Of a stretch of DNA of 64,000 nt, positions 46,013 to 55,331 are shown in pieces. The DNA lies in NCBI RefSeq assembly GCF_000282655.1, contig NZ_AKIV01000060.1:1-64000 (forward strand), given 5' to 3'. Origin of the DNA: Polaromonas sp. CF318. Its GTDB lineage: Bacteria > Pseudomonadota > Gammaproteobacteria > Burkholderiales > Burkholderiaceae_C. The stretch's first letter is position 1. Each line of letters starts with the position of its first letter. The notes below the pieces were generated by a model. That model saw only the letters and a program-made list of their open reading frames with translations, ran no database searches and was not told where the DNA came from. A program made the position numbers and the translations under genes.

Positions 46013-46386
46013 CACGAAGAAGACTTGGAAGAAGAATCGCCGGCCGAAGCCTTGGCGGGTGCGGCCGGTGCGGGAGCCGGAGCCGCCGCGGTGCTTGCCG
46101 GCGCGGGGGCGGTAGAGTCGGCCGGTTTACTGTCCGTTCCCTTGCCGTTGGCCGTGCCTGCTTCGCCGCCCTCAGTCTTGGGCGCGGCCACGCCCGTGCT
46201 GTTGCCGCCCCGAAAATCCGTCACATACCAGCCCGAGCCCTTGAGCTGGAAACCCGCAGCCGTGACCTGCTTTTTGAACGCGGGCGCGCCGCACTGCGGG
46301 CACACGGTGAGTGGCGCATCGGAGATTTTTTGCAGAACGTCCTTGGCATGCCCGCAGGACTCGCATTTGTAGGCGTAGATTGGCAT
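46012..46386 (-). CDS. FmdB-family zinc ribbon protein
   Basis: The first ~50 residues of this 124-residue protein form the FmdB/CxxC zinc ribbon, with CESC and CPQC pairs. A conserved-looking aromatic segment (GFQLKGSGWYVTDF) follows. The last ~60 residues are a low-complexity tail of alanine, proline, serine and lysine. FmdB proteins have been suggested as regulators, but the role is not settled. It is the first gene of the FmdB-DUF502-aspS run. Confidence 0.92.
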   Translation of the reverse strand: MPIYAYKCESCGHAKDVLQKISDAPLTVCPQCGAPAFKKQVTAAGFQLKGSGWYVTDFRGGNSTGVAAPKTEGGEAGTANGKGTDSKPADSTAPAPASTAAAPAPAPAAPAKASAGDSSSKSSS

Positions 46387-46500
46387 AGTGCTTAAGGCTT
46401 TGAGGGGATATTCCCAGGAATACCCGGGGAATTTGCCCGGGAAAGGTAGCCCGGGTGCAAAGCCCTCAATTATAGGCCGTTGAGGCCCTTCCCGGCGGCT

Positions 46501-48054
46501 TTAGAAGAGCCGCACGCGCAGGATGAACTGCATGGCGATCAGCCCCAAAACAAAGCCCAGCCCGCCGTAAATCACGCTTTGCAACAGCTTGTTGGTGCGT
46601 TTTTGTTCGAGCAGCAGTTCCTCGATCTCCCGGCGATGCAGGCCCGGCGGTGATTTGAGGTACTGCGACAGCAGGCGCGGCAGGCCCGGCAGCAGCTTGG
46701 CATAGGCCGGTGCCTCGGCCTTGAGCTGCGCCAGCAGTTTTTCGGGGCCCACCTGTTCCAGCATCCATTTTTCGAGAAAGGGCTTGGCGGTGCTCCAGAG
46801 GTCCAGGTCGGGATCCAGTTCCCGCCCCAGGCCCTCGATGTTGAGCAGGGTTTTTTGCAGCAGCACCAGCTGGGGCTGGATTTCGACGTGAAAGCGCCGC
46901 GATGTCTGGAACAGCCGCATCAGCACCAGCCCCAGCGAGATTTCCCGCAGCGGCCGGTCGAAATAGGGCTCGCAACAGGCGCGTATGGCGGCTTCCAGCT
47001 CGTCGACCCGGGTTTCGGGGGGGACCCAGCCGGATTCGAGGTGCAGCTCGGCCACCCGCTTGTAGTCGCGCTGGAAAAAGGCGCTGAAGTTCTGCGCCAG
47101 GTATTCCTTGTCGACCTCGGTCAGCGTGCCCACGATGCCGAAGTCCAGCGAGATGTAACGGCCGAAAGTTTCCGGCGCCAAGCTCACCTGGATGTTGCCC
47201 GGGTGCATGTCGGCATGGAAAAAACCGTCGCGAAAGACCTGGGTGAAGAAAATGGTGACGCCGTCGCGCGCCAGCTTTTTCATGTCCACGCCGGCTTCCA
47301 GCAGGCGCTGCACCTGGCTGATGGGGACGCCCTTCATGCGCTCCATCACCATCACGTCGGGCATGCAGAAGTCCCAGACCATCTCGGGAATCATGACCAG
47401 GTCGAGGTCCTGCATGTTGCGGCGCAGCTGGGCCGCATTGGCCGCCTCGCGCAGCAGGTCCAGTTCGTCGTGCAGGTATTTGTCGAACTCGGCGACCACC
47501 TCGCGGGGTTTGAGGCGCTTGCCGTCGGCCGAGGCGCCCTCCACCCAGCCGGCCATCATGTGCATCAGCGCCAGGTCTTTTTCGATGGCGGGCAGCATAT
47601 TGGGCCTGAGCACCTTGACGGCCACCTCGCGCCCGTTCGGCAGGGTGGCGAAGTGCACCTGAGCGATGGAGGCGCTGGCGACCGGCGTTTGCTCGAAGCT
47701 CGCAAAAATACGGTCCAGCGGCCGGCCGAAGGCTTTTTCGATGATGGCCACGGCCACGGCGGACTCAAACGGCGGCACCCTGTCCTGCAGGCGGGCCAGC
47801 TCGTCGGCAATGTCGGGCGGCAGCAGGTCGCGGCGGGTGGACATCACCTGGCCGAACTTGACGAAGATGGGACCCAGGCTTTCGAGGGCTTCGCGCAGGC
47901 GCTCGCCGCGCGGCGCCTTCAGGTTGCGCCCGATGGAAACGATGCGCGTCAGCAGGCGCACCCCCGGGCGCTGGAAACTGGAGAGCACCAGCTCGTCCAG
48001 CCCGAACCGCAGCACGGTCCAGACGATGAAGATGCCCCGGAAAAGCCGGGTCAT
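46501..48054 (-). CDS. ubiB: UbiB ubiquinone biosynthesis ATPase/kinase-like protein
   Basis: This 517-residue protein belongs to the UbiB/ABC1/ADCK family of atypical protein kinase-like proteins needed for ubiquinone synthesis. The KxGQ motif is [16 protein letters not shown], the nucleotide-binding alanine-rich loop is [10 protein letters not shown], and DMHPGNIQV and [10 protein letters not shown] are the catalytic-loop and metal motifs. A membrane helix closes the C-terminus ([11 protein letters not shown]). It overlaps ubiJ by 4 nt. Confidence 0.97.
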   Translation of the reverse strand: MTRLFRGIFIVWTVLRFGLDELVLSSFQRPGVRLLTRIVSIGRNLKAPRGERLREALESLGPIFVKFGQVMSTRRDLLPPDIADELARLQDRVPPFESAVAVAIIEKAFGRPLDRIFASFEQTPVASASIAQVHFATLPNGREVAVKVLRPNMLPAIEKDLALMHMMAGWVEGASADGKRLKPREVVAEFDKYLHDELDLLREAANAAQLRRNMQDLDLVMIPEMVWDFCMPDVMVMERMKGVPISQVQRLLEAGVDMKKLARDGVTIFFTQVFRDGFFHADMHPGNIQVSLAPETFGRYISLDFGIVGTLTEVDKEYLAQNFSAFFQRDYKRVAELHLESGWVPPETRVDELEAAIRACCEPYFDRPLREISLGLVLMRLFQTSRRFHVEIQPQLVLLQKTLLNIEGLGRELDPDLDLWSTAKPFLEKWMLEQVGPEKLLAQLKAEAPAYAKLLPGLPRLLSQYLKSPPGLHRREIEELLLEQKRTNKLLQSVIYGGLGFVLGLIAMQFILRVRLF

Positions 48055-48659
48055 GCAGAGGCCTTCGCGGTCGGGGCGCCCTCACCCGCCGCGGGGCTTG
48101 CGGGCGCCGCCTGCGTGGCGACCCCGGATGAAGCGGGAGCCGGAGCCAGCGGCGTCCTGGCGAGGAACTGCTTGAGCCCTTCAAACAGCCGGCGCCCGGC
48201 GTCGGCCACCGCGTGGGCGGGTGCATCGCCGATCAGGCGCGACAGGTCTTCCTCGGCATCCCAGCGCAGGTTTTCGGCCAGCCAGCCCAGTTCGGCGGCC
48301 AGTTGCACGTCGCCTTCGATCTTGACCGGCGGCGGCTTGCCGGCCAGGACGGACTGCACGACGGTGAGGGGCGACTCGGTGGCGACGGCCAGCGTGAGGT
48401 CAGGTTTGGCGCCGGGCACCGCCCGGTCCACCAGGCCCGCGGGCGTGACCACCAGGTCGATCGAAAAATGACCCCAGCGCAGGTGCACCACGCGCCCCTT
48501 TTGCCGGAGCAGCCGGTCCTGGGCCTGCTTTTCCTGCATCAGGACATGGTTCAGGAACAGCACCAGTCGCTGCTGCCCCTCGTCGACCACCCAGGCGGGA
48601 GGCTGAAAGCGGGTGGCGATGGATTCCAGAAACGAAAAAGGGGACGTGGTGGTATTCAT
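48051..48659 (-). CDS. ubiJ: UbiJ-like ubiquinone biosynthesis accessory factor (SCP2 domain)
   Basis: This 202-residue protein has an N-terminal SCP2 lipid-binding domain and continues with a helix ([23 protein letters not shown]) that fits UbiJ, which with UbiK organises the soluble ubiquinone synthesis complex. The C-terminal ~40 residues are alanine/proline-rich. It overlaps ubiB by 4 nt (ATGA) and is directly upstream of it. Confidence 0.92.
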   Translation of the reverse strand: MNTTTSPFSFLESIATRFQPPAWVVDEGQQRLVLFLNHVLMQEKQAQDRLLRQKGRVVHLRWGHFSIDLVVTPAGLVDRAVPGAKPDLTLAVATESPLTVVQSVLAGKPPPVKIEGDVQLAAELGWLAENLRWDAEEDLSRLIGDAPAHAVADAGRRLFEGLKQFLARTPLAPAPASSGVATQAAPASPAAGEGAPTAKASA

Positions 48660-48716
48660 ACGTCCCCGATTTTGCAGGATAAAACACCCGACAAGGTAAG
48701 CAACCTACTTATCTAC

Positions 48717-48776
48717 CGGCAGGCGCAGCCCCCTGAGGGGGAACGGGCTACACGAAGTGAGCCCGGACGGGGGTAG
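48717..48776 (+). repeat. Dispersed intergenic repeat, copy 3 (3' half, diverged)
   Basis: This ~60-nt copy retains the second half of the family: CAGGCGCAGCCCCCT, then a GGGCTACACGAAGTGAGC segment similar to the GCGCTACACGCAGTGAGC of the copy at 57690, and a closing GGGGGTA. It fills the gap between the Tim44-like gene and ubiJ. Confidence 0.7.
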
Positions 48777-48777
48777 T

Positions 48778-49782
48778 TTATTGAAGTGCCTGTACGCCGG
48801 CCACCAACCAGCCGCTGCCGCCATTGCGGGGTTTGGTCATGTTCCAGACCTCGCGGAAGGGGCTGGCACCGGCGGAGGCGTCTTCGCGGATCATGCCGGA
48901 GAACTCCACGCTGGCCATGTAGACGTCGCTCAGTTCCTCGATGCCGAGCAATTGGGCGTCCAGCATCACGACCTCGGTCTTGTTGACCTGGCCGCCGGTG
49001 TGCGATTCGCGGTCGGCGAGCTGGGTCTTGATCTGCTCGAGCATGTCGTCCGTCATCATGGCGCGCAGGCTCTGGATGTCGGAGCGGTCCCAGGCATCCT
49101 GCAGCGTCACGAAATTGGCCTTGCTGGCCTTGAGGAAGCCTTCGGCGTCAAAGCCGGCCGGGACACCCCAGGACTGCGAGCCCAGCAGGGCCGAGCCGAT
49201 CATGGAGCCGCCCGCAGCGGGTGCGGCCGCGTCGTATTTGTTGGCGTCGAATGCCATGCTGCTGCGCTCCCAGGGGCGCGCGGAGGCATCGTTGCCGACA
49301 TTTTCGGGGCTGTAGTTTTTGGGAGTGGTGGCATTGCCTGCGCCCTGGAAGGCGAAGGGCGCCTGCCCGGAGGCCGCGCCGGGCGCACTGGCCGCTCCGC
49401 CCTTGAGCCTGCGCATGACAAAACCGATCACCAGCATGACCACCAGCGCCAGCAGGGCGAACAGCATGATCTGGCCGAAGGCGCCGCCCAGGCCCAGCGA
49501 CGAAGCCAGCCAGGCCAGGCCCAGGCCGGCGGCCAGGCCGCCCAACATCGCACCCCAGGGGCGCTTGGGCGCCTGCGCGGGCGCCGCGGCGGGGGTTGCC
49601 GGCTTGGCGGCGGAATTCGTGGCGGAGCCGGCGCCGCCGGGCGCCGCCTCGCGTTGCGTGACGTTGGACGACTGTTTGCCGATCGACTTGCCGCCAGCCA
49701 GGCGCTTGGCCTCGGCCGACGTGCCTGCCAGGGCCATGGCCGTGACCAGCACGGTGGAAAGAATTGCGGACCAGATCTTCAT
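48778..49782 (-). CDS. Tim44-like domain protein
   Basis: This 334-residue protein has a signal peptide (MKIWSAILSTVLVTAMALAG), a low-complexity linker, a central hydrophobic hairpin (about residues 75-125; FGQIMLFALLALVVMLVIGFV) and a C-terminal Tim44-like domain (KASKANFVTLQDAWDRSD to EVWNMTKPRNGGSGW). Such proteins are widespread in Proteobacteria, but their function is not established. It lies between ubiE (upstream, 29 nt) and ubiJ-ubiB in a ubiquinone gene run. Confidence 0.9.
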   Translation of the reverse strand: MKIWSAILSTVLVTAMALAGTSAEAKRLAGGKSIGKQSSNVTQREAAPGGAGSATNSAAKPATPAAAPAQAPKRPWGAMLGGLAAGLGLAWLASSLGLGGAFGQIMLFALLALVVMLVIGFVMRRLKGGAASAPGAASGQAPFAFQGAGNATTPKNYSPENVGNDASARPWERSSMAFDANKYDAAAPAAGGSMIGSALLGSQSWGVPAGFDAEGFLKASKANFVTLQDAWDRSDIQSLRAMMTDDMLEQIKTQLADRESHTGGQVNKTEVVMLDAQLLGIEELSDVYMASVEFSGMIREDASAGASPFREVWNMTKPRNGGSGWLVAGVQALQ

Positions 49783-49811
49783 ATCGTCTCCTTAATCACA
49801 CTTCAACAACT

Positions 49812-50543
49812 TCAGCACTTGATTCCAACATGCAATGCCACTACGCCGCCCGTCATGTTGTGATAGTCCACATGGCCGAAACCACCTTTACGCATCAGGG
49901 CTTTAAGTTCTTCCTGGCCCGGGTGCATGCGGATGGACTCGGCGAGGTACTGGTAGCTTGAGTCATCGTTGGCCACCAGCTTGCCCAGCCGGGGCAGGAC
50001 CTTGAAGGAATACCAGTCGTAGATTTTTTCCAGCGGCCTGGCCACCTTGGAGAATTCGAGCACCAGCAGCTTGCCGCCGGGCTTGAGCACGCGGTTCATC
50101 TCGCGCAGCGCGTCCTCCTTGTGCGTCATGTTGCGCAGGCCGAAGGCCACGGTCACCACGTCGAAACTCGCATCGGGGAAAGGCAGGTGCTCGGCGTCGC
50201 AGACCAGCGTCGGCAGGTTCACGCCGGCGTCCAGCAACCGGTTGCGGCCTTCGCGCAGCATGGCCTCGTTGATGTCGGTGTGCACCACCCGCCCGGTGCT
50301 GCCCACCTTGGGGGCAAAGGCCAGCGCCAGGTCGCCCGTGCCGCCGGCGATGTCCAGCACCTGGTAGCCCTCCTTGACGTTGGCCACCAGCACGGTGTAG
50401 GCCTTCCAGGCGCGATGCAGGCCCATGGACATCAAGTCGTTCATCACGTCGTATTTGGGCGCCACGGAATCGAAGACGCCGCGCACGCGGCGCGCCTTGT
50501 CCTGCTCGTCGACGGATTCAAAACCGAAATGGGTACTGCTCAT
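49812..50543 (-). CDS. ubiE: Ubiquinone/menaquinone C-methyltransferase UbiE
   Basis: This 243-residue SAM-dependent enzyme methylates the quinone ring. The start [28 protein letters not shown] is typical (first part shown), [12 protein letters not shown] is the SAM-binding motif 1, and [20 protein letters not shown] and [15 protein letters not shown] are UbiE signatures. It is 29 nt upstream of the Tim44-like gene; a DUF971 gene lies 164 nt before it, an arrangement common in Betaproteobacteria. Confidence 0.97.
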   Translation of the reverse strand: MSSTHFGFESVDEQDKARRVRGVFDSVAPKYDVMNDLMSMGLHRAWKAYTVLVANVKEGYQVLDIAGGTGDLALAFAPKVGSTGRVVHTDINEAMLREGRNRLLDAGVNLPTLVCDAEHLPFPDASFDVVTVAFGLRNMTHKEDALREMNRVLKPGGKLLVLEFSKVARPLEKIYDWYSFKVLPRLGKLVANDDSSYQYLAESIRMHPGQEELKALMRKGGFGHVDYHNMTGGVVALHVGIKC

Positions 50544-50707
50544 AGGTCAATGCTAGAGGGCAAAGCCAGGAATGGCCGCGACAACCCTGGGCTGACGCGG
50601 GACATTGCGGGCTTATTGCTGGCTTTTATGCTGGAAAAACAACAGTGCCGCGGCGGGCCTTGACCGCCCGGCGCGGCGCGTTGAAGGGCTTCGCGCGGCT
50701 CGCACCA

Positions 50708-51121
50708 TCAGTGGCTGGCGCAGCCGTGCCCGCCGGCCTGGGGCATGGGCGCATCGCGGTCCACACCGGCGGCCTGCAGGCGACGCTGGTAGTCGTCCCA
50801 GAGGCGGTTTTGCTCGGCCCCCAGGTGGTAGAGGTAGTCCCAGGAAAAAATCCCGCTCTCGTGGCCGTCCGAAAACACCGGCTTGACCGCGTAGTTGCCT
50901 ATGGGCTCGAGCTCGACCACCATCACCTCGCGCTTGCCGGTCTGCAGGATTTCCTGGCCCGGGCCGTGGCCCTGCACCTCGGCGGACGGGGAGTAAATGC
51001 GCATGAGTTCGAAGGGAATCCGAAACTCGGCGCCGTCGGAAAAAGCGATCTCAAGAACGCGCGACTGGCTGTGAACCGTCAGCGCCGTGGGCGTCGGGGA
51101 GCCGGGTTGAAGGCCTGCCAT
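50708..51121 (-). CDS. DUF971 family protein
   Basis: This 137-residue protein contains a DUF971 domain (LEIAFSDGAEFRIPFELMRIYS to GIFSWDYLYHLG), similar to the N-terminal domain of gamma-butyrobetaine hydroxylase. The C-terminus (DYQRRLQAAGVDRD...GHGCASH) is variable. The function is unknown; the family has been linked by context to Fe-S assembly and quinone genes. The ATG at 51121 gives MAGLQPGSPTPTAL; the longer in-frame start upstream has no family resemblance. Its neighbour downstream is ubiE. Confidence 0.88.
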   Translation of the reverse strand: MAGLQPGSPTPTALTVHSQSRVLEIAFSDGAEFRIPFELMRIYSPSAEVQGHGPGQEILQTGKREVMVVELEPIGNYAVKPVFSDGHESGIFSWDYLYHLGAEQNRLWDDYQRRLQAAGVDRDAPMPQAGGHGCASH

Positions 51122-51201
51122 GGGGAATTGCTTTCTGAAAGGGAAAGGCCGGACAGACCGGCCGTCATGGTTTTGGCAATATCTCTGTTGACACCCGGGC
51201 C

Positions 51202-54200
51202 CTAAACCAGCACGCGCTCGATGCCGCCGTGGTTGGCCGCCTCCACATAGGCCGGCAGCCATTCCTTGCCCAGGATCTGGTTGGCCATTTCGACGACGAT
51301 GTAGTCCGCCTCGAGCAGGCCGTTCTGCAGGTCGCTGCCGTAGCGCGAGAGCCCTTGCAGGCAGCTCGGGCAGCTGGTGAGTATCTTCACATTGCCGGTG
51401 TCGGCGACCGCGCCGGACGCCCGCAGCGTGGCTTCGCCCTTGCGCAGCTCCTCTTCCTTGCGAAAGCGGATCTGCGTCGAGATGTCGGGACGGGTGACGC
51501 CAAGCGTGCCCGATTCGCCGCAGCAGCGGTCGTTCTTGAGCACGTTGTCGCCCATCAGGGCTTTGACGGTCTTCATCGGCTCCTGCAGCTTCATGGGGCT
51601 GTGGCAGGGGTCGTGGTAAAGGTAACCCGCACCGGGTTGGTCGGTGCGCAGGGTGATGCCTTTTTCGAGCAGGTACTCATGGATGTCGATGATGCGGCAG
51701 CCCGGGAAGATTTTCTCAAACTCATAGCCCTGCAGCTGGTCGTAGCAGGTGCCGCAGCTGACCACCACGGTCTTGATGTCCAGGTAGTTCAGCGTGTTGG
51801 CCACGCGGTGGAACAGCACCCGGTTGTCGGTGATGATTTTTTCGGCCTTGTCGAACTGGCCGCTGCCGCGCTGCGGGTAGCCGCAGCACAGGTAACCCGG
51901 CGGCAGCACGGTCTGCACGCCCGCGTGCCAGAGCATGGCCTGCGTCGCCAGGCCCACCTGGCTGAACAGCCTTTCGGAGCCGCAACCGGGGAAATAGAAC
52001 ACAGCCTCGGTCTCGGAGGTGGTACTTTTCGGGTTGCGGATGATGGGGACGTAGTCCTTGTCCTCGATGTCCAGCAGCGCGCGCGCGGTCTTCTTGGGCA
52101 GGCCGCCCGGCATCTTCTTGTTGATGAAGTGGATCACCTGCTCTTTCACGGGCGCCTTGCCGACCGTGGCCGGCGGCAGCGCCGTCTGCTTGCGCGCCAG
52201 CCGGCGCAGCAGGTCGTTGGCCAGGCGCTGGGCCTTGAAGCCCACGTCCACCATGGCACCGCGCATGAACTTGATGGTCTGCGGGTTGGTCGCGTTCAGG
52301 AAGAACATGGCGGCGGCGTTGCCGGGCCGGAAGGACTTCTGCCCCATCTTGCGCAGCAGGTTGCGCATGTTCATCGACACTTCGCCGAAGTCGATGTCCA
52401 CCGGGCAGGGGGTCAGGCATTTGTGGCAGACCGTGCAGTGGTCGGCCACGTCCTCGAACTCCTCCCAGTGCTTGATGCTCACGCCGCGCCGGGTCTGCTC
52501 TTCATACAGGAAGGCCTCCACCAGCAGCGAGGTCGCCAAAATCTTGTTGCGCGGGCTGTAGAGCAGGTTGGCGCGCGGCACGTGGGTGGCGCACACGGGC
52601 TTGCATTTGCCGCAGCGCAGGCAGTCCTTCACGCTGTCGGCGATGGCACCTATGTCGGACTGCTGCATGATCAGCGATTCGTGCCCCATCAAGCCGAAGC
52701 TGGGTGTGTAGGCATTGGTCAGGTCGGCCTGGAGCCCCTGCCCTTCCCTGCCAAGGTGCCCCTGGTTGCGCAACAGCTTGCCCTTGTTGAAGCGCCCTTG
52801 CGGGTCGACCTTCTGCTTGTATTCGGTGAAGGGCCGCAGCTCCTCGTCGGTCAGGAACTCCAGCTTGGTGATGCCTATGCCGTGTTCGCCGGAAATCACG
52901 CCGTCCAGCGAGCGGGCCAGCACCATGATGCGCGCCACGGCTTCGTGCGCGGTCTGCAGCATCTCGTAGTCGTCGCTGTTGACCGGCAGGTTGGTGTGCA
53001 CATTGCCGTCGCCGGCGTGCATGTGCAGCGCCGCCCAGACGCGGCCCTTGAGCACGCGCTTGTGAATGGCCGTGCATTCCTCGAGGATGGGCAGGAACGC
53101 GCCACCCGAAAAAATCGCCTGCAGCGGAGCGCGGATCTGGGTTTTCCAGCTGGCGCGCAGCGAATGGTCCTGCAGCTGCGGGAACAAGGTGGCCACGCCC
53201 TCCAGCCAGCCGGACCAGAGCGCGCGCACCTCGGCCAGCAGCGCCAACGCCTGGGCGACGCGGTCTTCGAGCAGCTCGGCCGACGGAATGTCGTTGGCGT
53301 CGTCCGATTTGCCCAGGGGCAGGCTGCCCTGGAGGAAAAAGGCCTCGAGCTCGTCGCACAGCTTGATCTTGTTGCGCAGGCTCAGCTCGATGTTGATCTG
53401 CTCGATGCCGTCGGTGTACTCAGCCATGCGCGGCAGCGGAATCACGACGTCCTCATTGATCTTGAAGGCGTTGGTGTGTTTGGAAATGGCGGCCGTGCGC
53501 TTGCGGTCCAGCCAGAATTTCTTGCGCGCTTCGGCGCTGATGGCGATAAAACCTTCGCCGCTGCGCGAGTTGGCGATGCGCACGATCTCGCTGGTGGCGC
53601 GGGCCACCACGTCGGCGTCGTCGCCGGCGATGTCGCCGATCAGCACCATCTTGGGCAGGCCGCCGCGCTTGGACTTGGTGGCATAGCCGACGGCGCGCAG
53701 GTAGCGGTCGTCCAGGTGCTCCAGCCCGGCCAGGATGGCTCCGCCGCGCTTTTGCTCGGCGAACATGAAGTCCTTGATCTCCACGATGCTGGGCACCGCG
53801 TCCTTGGCATTGCCGAAGAACTCCATGCAGACGGTGCGCGTGTGCGCCGGCATGCGGTGCACGATCCAGCGCGCGCTGGTAATCAGGCCATCACAGCCTT
53901 CCTTCTGGATGCCCGGCAGGCCGCTGAGAAACTTGTCGGTGACGTCCTTGCCCAGGCCTTCCTTGCGGAATGACTTGCCGGGAATGTCCAGCCGCTCGCG
54001 GCGCAGAGGCGTCTTGCCGTCGGCCTCGAAATACTGCAGCTCGAAGCTGGCCATGTCGGCGTCGTGGATCTTGCCCAGGTTGTGGCCCACGCGCGTGACC
54101 TCCAGCCAGGTCGCTTCGGGCGTGACCATGCGCCAGGAGGCCAGATTGTCCAGGGCGGTGCCCCAGAGCACGGCCTTTTTGCCGCCCGCATTCATCGCAA

Positions 54201-55101
54201 TGTTGCCGCCTATGCAGGAGGCTTCGGCCGAGGTCGGGTCGACCGCGAACACAAAGCCGCCGCGCTCGGCCGCATCGGCCACGCGCTGGGTGACGACGCC
54301 GGCTTCCGTCCAGATGGTCGCAACCGGTTTGTCGACACCGGGCAGCGAGACCATTTCGACCTCGGTCATGGCTTCGAGTTTTTCGGTGTTGATGACGGCC
54401 GACTTCCAGGTCAGCGGGATCGCCCCGCCCGTATAGCCGGTGCCGCCGCCGCGCGGGACGATGGTCAGGCCCAGTTCGATACAGGCCTTGACCAGGCCGG
54501 CCATTTCCACTTCGGTGTCGGGGGTGAGGACCACAAAGGGGTATTCGACGCGCCAGTCGGTCGCGTCGGTGACATGCGAGACCCGCGAGAGGCCGTCGAA
54601 CTTGATGTTGTCGTTGCGGGTCAGCTTGCGCAGCTTGCGTTCAGCCAGCCGGCGCAGGTCGTAGATCTCGCTGAACGAGGTGTAAAAGCGGGTGACCGCC
54701 GCGCGGGCGGCGTCCAGCAGCTCGCCCACGATGGCGTCGCGCTGCGGGTCGGCCTCAGGCGTGCGGCGCTTTTCCACCTCGGTCAGCCGGTGCTGCAGGG
54801 CGTCGACCAGCAGCTTGCGCCGCTTGGGGTTGTCCAGCAGGTCGTCCTGCAAATAGGGGTTGCGCTCCACCACCCAGATATCGCCCAGCACTTCATACAG
54901 CATGCGCGCGGAACGGCCGGTGCGGCGCTCGTCGCGCAACCGGTTCAGCAGGTTCCAGGCGCGTTCGCCAAGCAGGCGTATCACCACCTCGCGGTCGGAA
55001 AACGAGGTGTAGTTATAGGGAATTTCGCGGATGCGGGCTTCGCCGGCCTTTGCGTCATCGGCAAAGACATGGAGTTCTTGGAGTGTGGTAGGGGCGTTCA
55101 T
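51202..55101 (-). CDS. DUF3683 FAD-linked oxidase / 4Fe-4S / CCG-domain fusion protein
   Basis: This very large protein (1299 residues) joins several redox modules: an N-terminal DUF3683 domain, an FAD-binding type 4 domain with [16 protein letters not shown] near residue 240, an FAD-linked oxidase C-terminal domain containing [15 protein letters not shown], two CxxCxxCxxxC motifs ([11 protein letters not shown] and [11 protein letters not shown]) for two 4Fe-4S clusters, and two CCG domains ([10 protein letters not shown] and CCGESGTLG). This resembles a D-lactate or glycolate dehydrogenase fused to a GlpC/GlcF-like Fe-S subunit. The fusion is known to me mainly from Betaproteobacteria. The substrate is not known, D-2-hydroxyacids being the best guess. 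It stands alone on the minus strand. Confidence 0.93.
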   Translation of the reverse strand: MNAPTTLQELHVFADDAKAGEARIREIPYNYTSFSDREVVIRLLGERAWNLLNRLRDERRTGRSARMLYEVLGDIWVVERNPYLQDDLLDNPKRRKLLVDALQHRLTEVEKRRTPEADPQRDAIVGELLDAARAAVTRFYTSFSEIYDLRRLAERKLRKLTRNDNIKFDGLSRVSHVTDATDWRVEYPFVVLTPDTEVEMAGLVKACIELGLTIVPRGGGTGYTGGAIPLTWKSAVINTEKLEAMTEVEMVSLPGVDKPVATIWTEAGVVTQRVADAAERGGFVFAVDPTSAEASCIGGNIAMNAGGKKAVLWGTALDNLASWRMVTPEATWLEVTRVGHNLGKIHDADMASFELQYFEADGKTPLRRERLDIPGKSFRKEGLGKDVTDKFLSGLPGIQKEGCDGLITSARWIVHRMPAHTRTVCMEFFGNAKDAVPSIVEIKDFMFAEQKRGGAILAGLEHLDDRYLRAVGYATKSKRGGLPKMVLIGDIAGDDADVVARATSEIVRIANSRSGEGFIAISAEARKKFWLDRKRTAAISKHTNAFKINEDVVIPLPRMAEYTDGIEQINIELSLRNKIKLCDELEAFFLQGSLPLGKSDDANDIPSAELLEDRVAQALALLAEVRALWSGWLEGVATLFPQLQDHSLRASWKTQIRAPLQAIFSGGAFLPILEECTAIHKRVLKGRVWAALHMHAGDGNVHTNLPVNSDDYEMLQTAHEAVARIMVLARSLDGVISGEHGIGITKLEFLTDEELRPFTEYKQKVDPQGRFNKGKLLRNQGHLGREGQGLQADLTNAYTPSFGLMGHESLIMQQSDIGAIADSVKDCLRCGKCKPVCATHVPRANLLYSPRNKILATSLLVEAFLYEEQTRRGVSIKHWEEFEDVADHCTVCHKCLTPCPVDIDFGEVSMNMRNLLRKMGQKSFRPGNAAAMFFLNATNPQTIKFMRGAMVDVGFKAQRLANDLLRRLARKQTALPPATVGKAPVKEQVIHFINKKMPGGLPKKTARALLDIEDKDYVPIIRNPKSTTSETEAVFYFPGCGSERLFSQVGLATQAMLWHAGVQTVLPPGYLCCGYPQRGSGQFDKAEKIITDNRVLFHRVANTLNYLDIKTVVVSCGTCYDQLQGYEFEKIFPGCRIIDIHEYLLEKGITLRTDQPGAGYLYHDPCHSPMKLQEPMKTVKALMGDNVLKNDRCCGESGTLGVTRPDISTQIRFRKEEELRKGEATLRASGAVADTGNVKILTSCPSCLQGLSRYGSDLQNGLLEADYIVVEMANQILGKEWLPAYVEAANHGGIERVLV

Positions 55102-55258
55102 CGTGAAAAGCCAGCGGCTTCAGACCCGTGTCCAGCGCTGTTGCCCTATATTACCGCAGCGCACCATTTGGGGCCGTGTCCGCACCGCTTCGGGCCGGTC
55201 CTAAGTCATCTTATGGAAATCCCGCTTGTCGGACGTCTGCCAAATCGCTTAAATCCGT

Positions 55259-55286
55259 GTGTCATAAACAGTTCCTAGACTGTCCC
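55259..55286 (+). promoter_or_regulatory. Possible Pho-box-like region and -10 upstream of ugpB
   Basis: GTGTCAT (55259-55265), a weak AGTTCCT 11 nt later, and CTGTCCC at 55280 resemble PhoB half-sites at near 11-nt spacing. TAGACT at 55276-55281 could serve as a -10. The second half-site is poor and the geometry is unusual. The ugp operon is a Pho regulon member in E. coli, which is why I searched here. Confidence 0.25.
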
Positions 55287-55331
55287 GTTTAACTTGGCGC
55301 GCCTGTTCGCGCCCAAATCCCAGGAGTTTTA

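Noticed and set aside
46429-46462. Hairpin-like TTTGCCCGGG...CCCGGGTGCAAA upstream of FmdB
   Set aside because: The stem is real with one bulge but has no U-tail on either strand. It may be structural only, and I cannot assign a role.
51229-53973. Long plus-strand open frame (914 codons) opposite the DUF3683 gene
   Set aside because: It is antisense to a well-supported 1299-residue protein. Its translation is low in family-like motifs and rich in His, Gln, Ala, Gly and Val, as expected of a GC-rich shadow frame.
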